Below are positions 1-11,872 of a stretch of DNA of 64,000 nucleotides, piece by piece. Each line of letters begins with the position of its first letter. Within the stretch, counting starts at the first letter, position 1. The stretch covers positions 372,001 through 436,000 of the forward strand of contig KV918766.1 in NCBI GenBank assembly GCA_002049455.2, in the 5' to 3' direction. This DNA is from Porphyra umbilicalis. Taxonomy: Eukaryota > Rhodophyta > Bangiophyceae > Bangiales > Bangiaceae. Below the pieces are notes generated by a model. It was not told the DNA's origin and ran no database searches. It saw only the letters and a list, made by a program, of their open reading frames with translations. The translations under genes and the position numbers were made by a program.

Positions 1-1024
1 TTTCTTCTTTTTGCTTTGTTGATGTGGTATGGCGATCCACTCCTGCCCCGATGCAGTCTGTATGCGCCGCCGCATCGGCCGCGGGCGCCCCCGGGAACGT
101 GCCACGGTCAAGATTATGTACGTTCCGCGGGTAATCGAGCTCCCGGTCGCCTCTTGGTGGCGGACGCGTGCAACTGTGGACCCCTGTCACCGTTTCAGCG
201 CGCCGACACGCAAGCCGTCCACCCGCTCCGCTGCCAGTTCGTGGAACCAACCTCAATGGTGGGGCGCGGCCAAGCCCTCCCCGCCTTGCCGGCGTCGGCC
301 GAAACTCCCTTGCGCCCGACGCCCTGCCAGAGGCGTGCGGCTGCTACAGCAAGTAGAGCGCGTGGCCGGTCGACGTGCGTCTGCGGTGCCGTGTCGCGAC
401 GCCGCATCGTCACGGCGTGCACACGTCGACAGCCATCCCGCCCCGCTGCACCGCGCGCACCGATCAACCCTTTAAACGTGCCGGCCGTCGCTCCACCCGT
501 CGGCGCACCAGACCCCCCCTTGTCGGCCGTCGCGGCCGCCTGCACGTCCCCCCGCCGAGCCGACATCGCCCAAACCATCCCTCCCCGCACCCCCCGGGAA
601 GGGGACCCCGCCCGCGGCCCGTGATCTCACCGCCGGCTCCGCCGCCGCCGCGCGCCCGCCCCCGCCCACCGCACGCACGGGCACCGCGTCGGCCGCCGGC
701 ACGGCCACCACCGCCGCCGCCGCGGCGGGGCGCCACCCCACCGCCCCACGGCGGCACGCGTCGGCCGACGGCGTGGCCGCCCGCCGAGGCGGCGCGCCGC
801 CCACGCGCGGGACGCGCCGCAGCGCACGGCGCGGCGGCGGCGGCGACGGCACCACGGCGGTACCACGACGCACCGGCGCCGAGCGCCGCCCCCGCACCGC
901 CCGCCGTCGCAGCACCGCGCGCCGTCGCGGTCGCCACGGCCACGGCCGCCAGCACGCGTCGACACCCCCCTCGCCGCCCCCAGTCGGGGCGTCCCCCCCC
1001 CGCCCCCGCCCTCGCGTCGCGCCC
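1..1024. other. GC-rich left edge, no supported gene
   Basis: From about 460 onward this stretch is extremely C/G-rich and open in several frames on both strands, which is expected from base composition alone. I see no conserved motif in any frame. Bases 1-460 also hold nothing I recognise. It may contain the 3' flank of the PSMG4-like gene. Confidence 0.4.
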
Positions 1025-1541
1025 TCACACCGCCGCCGTGGCCGGTCCACCGTTGGCGCCCCCCCCTGGCCCACCCCCCCCCACGCCCCCCCCCCCCCCT
1101 CCATCCCCTCCAAAATCGCCGCCACGAGCGTGGCCTCCATCACGGCGGCGACGCTCCCCCCCCCCTCCCCCCCCACACCCCCACCCCCCCCCCATCCCCC
1201 CCCCACCCCCCCCGTCCCCCACATGCACGCTCGCGTACACGCCCAAGCCCGTGCGCGCGGCGAGGCGGCGCGCAACGCCCGCGGCGACCCCCCCCCCCCC
1301 CCCACCAACGCAGACGAGGACGCCCCGAGCGTCACGTCAAGGCCGCCGAGCGGCGACGCGGCGGCGGGCGTTGACGCGGCGGCCCACACCCACACGGCGC
1401 CGCGGAGGAAGAGGATTTGGTAGCGGATGATGCCGGGGGGGGTCGGGTGCGGGCGTGTAAAGGCGACGAGGCGGAGGGGGGGCGTGGGGGGGGGGGGGGG
1501 GACCCATTGGCCACGGCTGGGGGGGGGGTGGCGTTGGCCAT
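1025..1541 (-). CDS. PSMG4/PAC4-like proteasome assembly chaperone
   Basis: Likely a small chaperone that helps build the alpha ring of the 20S proteasome. Reading the minus strand, the ATG at 1541 opens with MANATPPPAVANGS. Then come IRYQILFLRGAVWVW (the PSMG4 N-terminal strand with its aromatic 'VWVW' end), a GGLDVTLGAS segment, RLAARTGLGVYASVHVGD (matching the family pattern of a basic helix, KTG and a beta strand), and VMEATLVAAILEGM (C-terminal helix). The expected order is complete in about 170 residues, but the pieces lie in three frames. Each switch falls on a C/G tract, near 1085-1100, 1288-1303 and 1486-1501. A stop at 1025 suits the last frame. I infer a real gene with homopolymer-length errors or instability, but a decayed copy is possible. 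It lies about 4.3 kb from the proteasome lid gene RPN8. Family assignment rests on motif recall only. Confidence 0.55.
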
Positions 1542-2056
1542 GGCCGACGGCGGGTGGGGGGGAGGGGGGGGCAGATGGTGTGCGCGCGTCAGCAGCGAGC
1601 AACTCAAGGAAGCGTGTGGTACGGCAGCCAAGAGGAAGGAACAAAGGGGGGGGGGGGGACGGGGGGAGAGGAGAGAGACAATCCGGCGGTGTCGCGCAGG
1701 TGGCAGTGTGCCCGTGGCGGTGGCGCGTGACGGCGTGGCGGGCGATGATGGGGGGCGGGCGGCGGGATCACGAGGGGGACAGCACGCCGCGCGATCGCTG
1801 TCACCGTCGGATCCAGTCGCCGCGACCACCGCGCCACGGCGGTGGTCTCACGCGTGAGGCGCTGCCCGTGCCGCGCCGCCGCCGTGGCGAGCGCACGGGG
1901 CGGTCCCAGGAGTGCCACTGGCCGTCGCACTGCAGTCCCTGTCGGCCACGCAAGAGAGAACATGATGGTCGATATCATAAATTAACCCAAGAGCCCCCCA
2001 AGGCGGCAGGCTGCGCCTGATCCGAAAAAGCGACGGTTGTCCTCTACCCCCCCGCT
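1542..2056. other. Intergenic, nothing recognised
   Basis: About 515 bases between the start of the PSMG4-like gene and the 3' end of the kinase gene. G-tracts dominate up to about 1660; the rest is mixed. It would hold the 5' region of the chaperone gene and the 3' UTR of the kinase. I see no conserved ORF. Confidence 0.4.
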
Positions 2057-4940
2057 TCATCCCCCACACGCGTCCAAGGTGGTGAGGATGCGCCCAAAGT
2101 CCGGGCGCTCCGCCGGCGCCTCGGCCCAACAGGCGCGGCACAGCGCGGCCACGCGGGGCGGGATGGGGGGGAGGAGGGGCAGGCGCTCCCCCTCCACCCC
2201 AACCGCGTACATGATTTGCACGGGCCGCATGCCCGCCCACGGCTCCCGCCGCGTGTGCAGCTCCCAGAGGAGGACGCCAAAGGAAAAGGCGTCGGCGGCG
2301 GGGGTGTACGGGTCCCCCTCCATCACCTCGGGGGCCATCGTGCAGGGCGTGCCAATGGGCGCGGCCGGCACGCCGCCGCCGCCGCCGCCGCCGCCGGCCC
2401 CGTCGCCGTCGTCGCCATCGCCGCCACCGCCCGGCCCGCGAAGCGTCGTCGCCAACCCAAAATCCGCAATAACCGTCTGCCCGCCCCGCACGAGCACGTT
2501 TTGGCTCTTGAGGTCCCCGTGCGTGAGCCCGCGGGTGTGGAGGTAGAGGAGCCCCCGCGCGATATCCCGCGCAAACGTCAGCGGCCGCACGTCGCCGTCG
2601 GCCGCGCGGCCGCTGCCGTCGAGCACCGACCCGTGGAGATAGGTGTGGAGGGAGCCACCGGGGAAGAGCTCCGACACGATGCACAGGGGGCGGTGGGGTC
2701 GGACGGCGCAGCCCATGTACAGGAGGAGGTTGGGGTGGCGCAGCTGCGAGAGCACCGCCACTTCGCCGAGGCACGCGGCGAGCGTCGGGAGGGACCACCC
2801 GTGGCTGCCCCCGTGGATGGTGCCGGCGTGGGGGGGAAGGGGGGGCGCGGACGCGACGGGGGAGCGGGGGAGGGCGTGCCCCTGCTCGGGCGAGCCATCG
2901 CCGGCAGCGCCGCCGCCGTCGTTGGTGTGGTCGTCCGCGCCGCTGTCATGGTCGCTACCGTCGCTGCTGCCGCCAGCGTCACTCTCTGGGCGCTCGTAAA
3001 ACACCTTTATGGCAACCGGCATCATGAGCCACCGGCCGCGCCACACCTGCGCGTGGGCGCCCTCCCCAATGGTGCTGTCAAAGGACAGCGCGTCGTGGTC
3101 GATGCGAAAGGGGCTGTTGCCGAGCGCCGCCGCGTCAGCGTCGCCGAGCGAGGCGCCCACCGACCCGTCGGGGAGGGGAGACACTGCCCGCCCACCCGAC
3201 GGGCGGGTCGTCCCCGGCGAGGTGCCACCGACTGTGTCGCCGCCGCCGCCATCGGCCCCGTCGGCGTCATTGCCGTCGTCGTCATCCTCCTCGTCATCGC
3301 TGTACACTTCCGCGGCGAGGGCGGCGGCGGCAGCGGCTGCGGCCGCCGCGGCCGCCGCCGTGGCCGCTGCTCGCGCGGCCGCCGTGGATCGTTGGCGCCC
3401 CGTCGACGGGCGCGCCGCAACCGCCGCGGGCGCCTCGGTCGTGGCTGACACCTGCGTGGGCACCGCCTCGGCCTTCCTCCCCCCCCCCCCTAGGGGCGGC
3501 CCGTCGGCCACCGCCACGCACCCGTCAAACGCCGCATTGACGTGGAAGCCGATGCGCGACAGCTCGAGAGAGAGGAGCTCCCGCTCCTTTTGCCCCCGCA
3601 GCGACGCAATCTCCTCCCCGCACGCCTCCGACAGGCCGCCAAGGCAGGAGCGGATGTCGTCCTGCGTGAGCGCCCACGTGGAAAATTCGTCAAACGAGAT
3701 GGCGCCGTCCCCGTCAACGTCCATGTCCGCAAACGCCGCCTCGGCTTCGACGGTCGCGGCGGCCAAGTCGGCCACGTGCTGCCGCTGAGCGGCTGCCTCC
3801 GAAGCGTCGTCAGCGGTGGGGTCAGCGGCGTCGTTGCCGTCGGCGGCGGCAGCGGCGGCGGCGGCGGCGGCGGCAGAGTCTTTGAAGGCAGGGGCGGCAG
3901 CGCGATTGACGAGGCGGCGCAGTTTGCGGAGCATGACAAAGACGTAGGGCAGCTCATCGAGGGAGAGGGTGCCAGACGCGTCAATGTCGTACGTCCCAAA
4001 CAGATAGAGCAGCCGATCCTGTGAGGGGGCGGAGATGGGGGCATAAAAGCACAGGCCAGAGCAAGCCGGTACCAGTGCACGTCGGGCCGGGCAACAGGTA
4101 GGTGGGAGGAAGCAAAAGCATGAACGAGGCAACGAGGCAAGGCTTGGAGCATTGTCAGTAGGACGAAACACCACGTCCGCGTACTGCACCGTCAGCAGGG
4201 TGCGCGGGGCACACAAACGGCGGCAGAGCTTCGAAGGGACTACCCCGCCAAAAGCGTGCACTGCCCACAGGGCAGCGCATGCCTGCCCCCGGCACCGCCG
4301 CCGTCGCCCACCCGCGGACGCCCGCAAGTAGGCACCACGCGCACGCTCCACACCCGGTGGACCCCCCCCCCCCCCCCCCCAAACGTACGCGCACGCTCCC
4401 CCGAGACAGCACGGCAAAGCCGAGGAGGAACTCACGGAGGCTCACCAACCCGCTCCCATTCGTGTCGATCATGCGGAAGAGGAAGTCCGCGTCGACCGCC
4501 GGCGGCAGAGCCATGCCCGCCACCAGCGACCGGAAGCCGTCCAAGGGCATCTCCCCGCCATACGGGTCCCCGCCGTCGCCCTCACCGCCACCGTCGCTAC
4601 CGCCGCCGGTGCCACCACCGGCGGCCGCCGCGGCGGCGGCCGCCCGCTGGTGCCGCACAAAAGCGCCGTGTAGGGCGGAAATTTCAAGCGCCGCCACCGC
4701 CTGCAGCGCGTCGCCGGCGGCGGCGCCGCCGCCGCCCGTCACGGCCGTCGCGGCGCCGTCGCGGGGGCGGGACGGCAGGGGGAGTGGCGTGCCGCCGTGG
4801 CGCCCGCCGCTGCCGGGTGCCGTGGCGCCCGCCCCTGGCGGCGGGGGGGGGGGGCCGTCGGCCGACGGTGGGGGCGGCGGTGGCGCCAACGACGGCGACG
4901 GCGGCGGCGGCGGCGGCGTGGCGGACCACGTCGCTCCCAT
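2057..4940 (-). CDS. EF-hand plus TKL-type protein kinase
   Basis: Predicted calcium-responsive protein kinase of about 837 residues in two exons. Exon 1 runs 4940-4389 and exon 2 runs 4018-2057; the intron 4388-4019 has donor GTACGT and acceptor CAG, phase 0. The start gives MGATWS, an N-myristoylation-type motif, so membrane attachment is likely. EF-hand loops are visible at about residues 156-168 (DTNGSGLVSLREF), 197-208 (DIDASGTLSLDE) and 282-293 (DVDGDGAISFDEF). The intron joins VLSRGSVR to DRLLYLFGTYDID, the usual spacing inside paired EF-hands. After an Ala/Gly and acidic linker, the kinase domain fills about residues 490-835: GEGAHAQV loop, VAIKVF lysine, LTHGDLKSQNVLV catalytic loop, DFG, and APE in CTMAPEV. 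The sequence style is TKL/Raf-like. The HRD arginine is replaced by glycine (HGD). EF-hands precede the kinase, the reverse of plant CDPKs. Frame is intact throughout. Confidence 0.88.
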
Positions 4941-5806
4941 GGCGGGCGTGGTCACGGGCGCAAGTGAGGGGGGCGGGGGGGCGGGTGGGGGGAGGGGGGG
5001 GGGGAGTGGGAGGCGGGAAACGGGGATGGGAGGGGGGGGGGGGGAGCGGCACGGGCGGATTCGGGGCGCGGGAGCGGCGCACGGATCGGCGGCCGCCGGC
5101 TGGGGGTGGCGGCCCCACGCGACGGCGCGCGGAGAGTGGACGGGCGATCCGCGCGCGGCGCGCACGGGGCTGGCAGCGGCGGCGCTGCCGCCCGATGCGC
5201 ACGGCGCGGGCGCCACGAGGGGCGTCCACGACGGTCGTGCCGCACCGGGAGAGCACCCGCAGCCGTCTCCGTCCAGACGAGGGCGGGCGCGCGGCTCGGC
5301 GCCTTTTCATCTCGGATCAGAAACAGGTTTGGCACCCTCGTCGGCCGACCTCAACAAGGTGGGCGAATGCACATGGGCCCAGCGGCCATGAGCTCTGGTG
5401 CCGCACCGTAGCGTTGACGCTTCCTGGACTACAGCACGCACGTGACAGCTGCTGGGGTTGACGATCTTCCTGAATCATGAGGCATCAACTCAGTGCGCAT
5501 CAGTCGACTACAATTGGAACAAATTGAAATATCTAAGTTTCGTACTTGATCCACTCTGGTCGATGACAAACTCCTTGGCTGGTGTGCTGCTGACATGCTG
5601 GCGTACTCGCTCGCGCTCCAGCCCCCCATCTCCCCACTCTCTTCATCGCCGCAGCTGGCAAGACCCCTGTCACATCGCTGTCGCCCCTCCGTTGCTAAGA
5701 CCGACGTGTTCCCGACGGTGCGGTGCCCTGGTGGACTCGCCAGCCTTCCTTTCCTGCCATTTGTTTTTGCTTCTCTGGTGTGCCTCCTTCCCTGCCGCCG
5801 GCCGCC
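4941..5806. other. Divergent intergenic region between kinase and RPN8
   Basis: This 866-base gap separates the starts of the minus-strand kinase and the plus-strand RPN8. The left part (to about 5310) is G/C-rich; the right part is pyrimidine-rich and of ordinary composition. It should hold both promoters, but I see no convincing TATA box or conserved element. Confidence 0.4.
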
Positions 5807-7024
5807 ATGGCGCCATCGGTACCAACCTCCGTGGCCGTCCACCCCATCGTGCTGCTGGGCGTGGTGGACCACTACAACCGTGTCTGCAAGGGCTCCGGGC
5901 GGTATGTTTGTTGTTTTGTCCCTCTTTGAACTGCTGCAGTCTGCCGTCCGTTGGTATGGGGCGTCGCCCGCGAGCTCGTTGAGGGGGTAGGCGTCACGGC
6001 CCACTGCGTCGATTTGCATTGCATCGCTGTTGTACGCTTTGTGGGCTCTAGCTGCTAACGGTGTTTTTGTTTTGTAGTGCCTCCTGGCTCGCTTCTGTTC
6101 CTTCATGGATACCTCGTCGCGTGGCTTTGGTTCCCACTTGGCGATTCCACCCACTCCGTCCGTCGCCACTTCTGCCTTTCCCTTCCAACCGCGATCTGTA
6201 GCCGCGCGGTTGGCGTTCTTCTGGGGCAGATCGTCAAAGGCAAAGTGAGCTGCACCAACTCGTATGCGGTGCCCTTTGAGGAGGACGAGCGGGACCCGAC
6301 GGTGTGGTTTCTCGACCACAACTTTCTCGAGTCCATGTCCTCCATGTTCCGCAAGGTCAACGCGCGGGAGACGGTCGTCGGCTGGTACTCGACGGGCCCG
6401 ACCATCCGGGGCGGGGACTTGGACATTACGGAGCTGATGCGCACGTACACGCCCAACCCCGTGCTGGTGCTCGTCGACGTGACGCCCAAGGAGCTCGGCC
6501 TCCCCACCGAGGCCTACCTGTCGGTGGAGCAGCCGCAGGAGGACGCCACCCTGTCACGCACGTTTGCGCATCTGCCGTCTGAGATCAACGCTGCCGACGC
6601 GGAGGAGGTGGGCGTCGGCCACCTGCTGCGCGACATTAAGGACTCGTCCGTCAGCACCTTGGCCGGGGAGGTTGCCGGCAAGGTCGGGGCGCTCAAGAGC
6701 CTGCGCGCGCGGCTCGGAGAGCTCAAGACTTACCTGGACAGTGTCGCTGCCGGTGAGCTGCCGGTCAACCATGACATCCTGTACAACATGCAGGACATCT
6801 TTAACCTGCTGCCTGCCCTTTCGGGTAAGGAGCTCGTGCGGTCGTTTGCGGTCAAGACCAACGACGCAATGCTGGTGCTGTACGTGAGCGCCGTCATCCG
6901 CGCTGTGTGCGCGCTCGACGATTTGATTGAGAACAAGGCGGGGCTGATGCGGGAGACAGAACGGCGGGCGGCGCAGAAGGCCGCGCCGGCGGCCGTTGCG
7001 CCGGCGGGGGGCAAGGCTGCATAA
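5807..7024 (+). CDS. RPN8: 26S proteasome regulatory lid subunit RPN8 (PSMD7)
   Basis: Structural lid subunit of the 26S proteasome that pairs with the deubiquitinase Rpn11. The start at 5807 sits in a strong context (GCCGCCATGG). Exon 1 (5807-5901) encodes MAPSVPTSVAVHPIVLLGVV and DHYNRVCKGSGR. The intron 5902-6201 has donor GTATGT and acceptor TAG, phase 2. Exon 2 (6202-7024) continues RAVGVLLGQ. The product is about 305 residues (human PSMD7 324). The MPN domain covers about residues 8-140, with YAVPFEEDE, VWFLDHNFLESM and GWYSTGP. The JAMM metal ligands are absent, as expected for this inactive MPN subunit. The C-terminal half carries LPTEAYLSVE, EEVGVGHLLRDIKD and LPVNHDILYNMQDIFNLLP, all diagnostic of RPN8 rather than eIF3f/h. 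Exon phases match exactly and the frame is intact. Confidence 0.95.
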
Positions 7025-9327
7025 GCGGCGGGCTCGTCTGATCCGTTTGCGCGACGTCTATGCACCTGATCAAGCGTTGGCCTGGATGAACAGTAAATCA
7101 CACCAGAAAAGCTCGCAATGGGCCCACGAGATAGGGCATGGTCTAGCTCGCACGTACACCGGTCTCGCCCGGGGCGCTCTCCTCTGAGGAATGCACCCCG
7201 ACCATTTTCTCGGTTCGTGATAGCCAATGTTGCGGTCCTTTGTGAAGCGCAGGCACAGTGCCGCGACATGACGAGTGCCCAGAACGGCAGGCTCACGCCC
7301 GCGAGCGAGTAGTAGAGATGACGGACACTTGCTTGGGGTGCCTTGTCGTCCGCCAGCCAGGCCCTTCATCTCGACCCCCCCGCTACACGTCCCACACGCG
7401 TCGCCCGCGCAACGCGAAGGCTTTGGCCTCGGTACTGTCATTCTCCGTTCCTGTAGGTTCCTTTTTTATCCAGGGGTGGATAGCAACGGACCCAGGTCGA
7501 CCGACAATCGCAGTCCACGTCGGCGATCGTCCCACGTCGCTCGGATTAACGAATTGGAACGACTTAGAATCTCGCAACAAGTCGTTCTGACAGTCTTTTT
7601 ATGACCAAGGAAGTGTGTCGACAAAGCATGTCGGATGGATTTCGAGCTACGGCGATCGTCATCGTTTCCGGCCCATTAGAGAGAGGTCGGACCCCTTGAT
7701 TGGTCTGTAGGGCAACAGCTGTGGCTGCTGACAAGAAAAAAGGCGCGCTCGTCAACTTGAGTTGATCCAATCAGGGCGTGGATCTGTTCCACAAAACGAC
7801 CCTCCGGAGACGTTGGACCAATCATGTATCAGATTGAGGGGGGGTCTGATCCATCTCTGTTGCCCGCCCAAGCGATCCTGGGGACTCGAGGACTCCTCGA
7901 CAAAGCGAACCTCCTTGGCCGAGCGCATCACCCTGGGCTTTTCGTCCTGAAGACCCCATCGCCACCGGTCTGCCCCCTCCCTGTACGCCCGTCTCAGTGC
8001 ATTGCACTCTGTCACTACTGCCACCCTCGCGGGTCCTCCCCTCTCTCCGTGTACGCCCCCACCGGTCCCCCAACCCACCTCCCCCCCCCCCGCCCACCCA
8101 CTCCGCCGACGACTTCGCCGTCTTTGCTTTTCTTCCCCCGATTTCGGCCCCACTTTCCGCACCTTGCCCTGCATCTTCCTTTTTCCCTCCCTTCCCCCCT
8201 CCACGGCACCGTCTCTGTTTCTATCGTTCCTCCTGCTCGTTGTGGGCAGCGGCCACGTTTTGGTGCCCGTCGCCCAATGGTCGGCGACCCCCCCCCAGCA
8301 ACCTCCTCCCCACCGCCGCCACTGCCGTTTTGGTGACCTGTGCACACCGGCCACTCCCAATGCATTCTAGTCAGAGGAGGGTAGGGGGGGGGCGGTGGCA
8401 GCCAGCTACATGGGGGGAGGAGGATTGGCAGCAGCGGCGGCCGGGTAGCAAGTGCAAGGAGAGCGGCGGCGGTGGTAGCAGGCGGCTGTGATGGGTGCAA
8501 GCAGAAGCAGGGGAGGGGGAGGTAGTGGGGTGTGGATGGCGTGGTGAAGTGCCGGGGGGGGGCGGCACGACTCTGCTCCAGAAGTTGAATGCGCAATAGG
8601 TAGGATAATCAATACATGGGTGTTTGCCGTCACTGGAAGGTATGAAGTTCGACAACTCCATCAAGAGACGCCTGGCCAGAGAACGGACATGTGACACATG
8701 GGGGCGGTACTGTAGTGCAGCTCGGTGTTCCCATTGGTGGAATAGCAACCCCGCCCAGACCCCCCAAAATCGATGAAATTCGTGCAAGGCCCAGCCAGTC
8801 AGGCCCCGTTTGGACTGAAAAACGGACAGTTCGCTGGGACTGTATTCTATCCAACAGGCTTCGTCGGTTCGCTTCCTTCATGCTTTTTATGGGAGCACCC
8901 ACCGTCGTCGCACCCGTCGTCGTCGCCGCCACAGCCACCGTCGTCGTCGCGCTTACCGATTCCGTCAAAATGATCGGCTCTGGTGCCATGTTGGTCACAA
9001 CGGTGCACCCAACACCCCGATTCCTCACCCCCCCGCAAACACCCCCCCCCCCCAAGCCGCCCACCCCCCCCCTGCCACGCGGCAGCCAACACGAGCACCC
9101 CACCACGTCTGGCTACGCCGCAAGATACTGCTTCTGCTACAATTGAGGCTGCTATTGAGAGGGCTGTACCAGATTTTACGCATGAGTGGCCCCATGCTGT
9201 CCGGGAAGAACCTCAAGCGCCGGCGGCGACATGTCAAGGACTACTGGCGGCCGGTGCGCCGACGCGGGGGGCAGCAGAAATGCGAGCTTATGAGGCCGAG
9301 GCGGCCAATGGCGCACACCCGGCCACA
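7025..9327. other. Intergenic, no supported gene
   Basis: About 2.3 kb after RPN8. Open frames here are short and lack conserved motifs. There are C-rich patches around 8040-8100 and 9020-9070. The right part probably includes the 5' region of the Tigger-type element that follows, but I could not find matching terminal repeats. Confidence 0.4.
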
Positions 9328-10782
9328 ATGACCGCTGGGCGGCGTCGGCGCAGACCTCGCCAAGACAAATCAATTGGGGTCAAGAAGCAGATCGTCCTTC
9401 TGCGCGACGCCGGCATCTCCTTGTCTGTGGTTTTGAGGCAGCTGCCCATTCCCATCACTAAGGACACCGGGCGGCGGATTATGCAGTCTGCCGCCCAGTA
9501 TCGCGTCATGGCAAACGCTCCACACACGTTGGTACGGATGAACTGCCGGGAGGGCAAGTCGCCGGAGCTCGATGCGTTGCTGTACAAGTTGTACCTTGCC
9601 GTGTACTCGCTCGGTCACCGCCGCATCCCGATCACAACTGCCCTCCGTGAGGAAGCGGCGTGCATGAAGGCGGGCCGGCTGTCTATCGTGGGTTTTGCAG
9701 CCAGCAACGGCTACGTGCGCGGCTTTGTAAAGCGCTACGGCATTTGCAACGTGGCGATGCATGGGCAGGCCGGCGCCACCAACCTGGCGGCAGCAGCTGC
9801 CGCTGTGGAGCACATCCGGCGGCAGCTGGAAGCGTACCCCCCGGATCGTATTTACAACAACAACCCAACGTGCTTCCGTGGGGCGAGCAATGCTGGCCCT
9901 CTTCCGTATTTCAACCAAACACGGGCATGGATGGACAAGTACGTGTACGAGCGGTGGTGGAATACTGTCTTCCTCCCGGCTGTGCGCGAGCGGCACAGGG
10001 GTTTCAAGTGTGCCCTAATCATGGACAATGCTTCAACCCAGAACGTGAACCTGAGCGCTGAGGATGTGCATATCTTTTTCCTTCCCCACCAACAGGACAG
10101 CGGTGTACCAGCCAATGGACGCGGGAGTTATTGCGTCTCTCAAGCGGCGCTACAAGCGGCGCCTTTTGGCCATACTTGTTTGGTCTTTGCCTGTTCCCCT
10201 GGTTCCCCCTTTCCCCCCCCCCCACCAGCCTCCCTGCCTGCTCGACCACCAGAGCCGCCACCGGTGTCCCCTCCGACGCCGCCACACCCCGCGCCCACGA
10301 CCCCCCCTATGGCCCCGCATCGCTTTCGTGATGGGAACGAAGAGCTTTGGCAGGCGCCAGCGGTCAACGTGCTGCAGGTATGCGGTGCGTCCCGGTCGGC
10401 CACGCTGGAGGCGCCGGACGACGCGGCGGATGCGGCAGCCCATCAAGGTCTTCCCGCCGCTCTGATGGACGCGGCAACGTTGGTTGCGAAGGAGTGGGAA
10501 AAGGTGACGCCGAACTCTGTCTTGCATTGCTGGTTAAAGTCTAATTTCCTCCCTTTGGCCATGTCTGCTTCTCTTACTGCGTCTGAGGGTGAGTACCGTC
10601 AGATGTTTGCCAGTGTTGAGATCGATTTGGACGAGGTGCGTGCTTGGATGCGGGGTACCTCCCTCGAGAGAGAGGTGATTGGGGGTGAGAGTGAAGGGAA
10701 TCCACGCGAGGGTATGCGTGCGTGGTTTGGCGCTGAGGACGAAGAAAATGCAATTGTGTACACGGAAGACATGATCATCTGA
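9328..10782 (+). pseudogene. Damaged pogo/Tigger-family transposase
   Basis: DDE transposase of the Tc1/mariner-pogo (Tigger) group. From the ATG at 9328 there is a basic N-terminus and a psq-type helix-turn-helix (KSIGVKKQIVLLRDAGISLS). A CENP-B-type DNA-binding domain follows (RIPITTALREEA, FAASNGYVRGFVKRYGI). The catalytic part is damaged. RIYNN runs straight into NPTCFRGASNAG, so the stretch that normally holds the first catalytic Asp (IYN.DET...) and about 60-70 further residues is missing. The second Asp is present in CALIMDNASTQ. At about 10083-10095 the frame shifts by one base, apparently one extra C; the third-Asp region AVYQPMDAGVIASLKRRYKR is then read in the next frame. The C-terminal tail (LVAKEWEKVTPNSVLHCWLK) is back in the first frame. 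It is dead as a transposase. Confidence 0.85.
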
Positions 10783-11872
10783 TCATCTGACGACCCTTCC
10801 AATGCTGAAGAATAAAATTTGTCCACAAGACAGTTCGCACAGACGAGGGGGCGCGATGGGAAAGGGGGGCGCGAAGAGACGGCAGAGATGGAGAGAAGAC
10901 AGCGAAAGAACAGAAATGGACATCCAGCGAGAGGTAACCAGTACGGCATGGCCAGGGCATCGCTGGAAAGATAGGTGGGTGCTGACGCCGAAGGCGACGT
11001 GCACCCGCAAGGTCAGCTGGCCTTCCTTGGTGAGAAGACATAAGGGAGGGGCGCGAGCAAGAGGAGCAGCAGTTCTCCCTATACACTGCACCGACACCAA
11101 GTCCAACTCCAGCAACACGCGCACGTATATTAACCCTCTCCGCCTCACTCACACGTCCGCACCTATGGACCGGTGGGTCAGCTGGGTGCTCATGGCCTCT
11201 GTTCAGCACTTGCGAGCCGCCCCGTCGTCCACCAACAAAGAAGGAACAGGTGCTATTCCTTGTCAATCCCCCTCGACAGCGGCACCTAACTGGGGCTCCA
11301 GCAGTCTGTGGTAATGCGCACAGAAAACAACCATGATGGGTGAAAGTGTCTGCATGGTCGAAGTTGCATGAGACTGCAGAGGCAGTCAGGATACGGACGG
11401 GTGGGCAAATGACAGTGCCAGAAAGCAGCGGGGTATACTCGGAGCACCCATTTGAGAAAAGGAATGCATGCCCGCAAGGGAAGTGGGGACCCGCACGATG
11501 CGTGGTCACATGGCGGAAGAGGGAGGTCGGTGGAAATCCAACGCACCGGGATTCCCTCATTCAAACGACGACTGCGACGCACTGGGTCCCCGTGGGGGAG
11601 GGGGCAGCACAGGAGACTCACTTTGGTGCAACTAGGCGTCGTGGTGTGCTCACACTGGAGGTAGCAAGATTAGAGTGGGCGTCTTGCAGCTGTTCCGGGC
11701 TGTGTTGCAGACCGGGCGAAGCCGACCGAAGACCAACCAACGCAGGGGATAGATCAATGGGATGCAATTGGATCAGCCTTAGCAGAGCTGCAGTCACTTA
11801 AATTCCACGTCTGGAAGCATTGGGTCGCCATTAAACTCCTAAGGTCATCGCTTCTTCGCCGGAAAACTGCGC
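10783..11872. other. Intergenic, nothing recognised
   Basis: About 1.1 kb between the Tigger remnant and the MiaB-like gene. A 261-codon open frame exists on the minus strand (10775-11560) but shows no family motif and a composition typical of chance ORFs. Confidence 0.4.

Noticed and set aside
464-1644. Long open frames on both strands at the left edge
   Set aside because: They follow from extreme GC content; only the PSMG4-like motif order is family-specific.
10775-11560. 261-codon minus-strand frame
   Set aside because: No motif, no neighbour support, and composition typical of chance ORFs.
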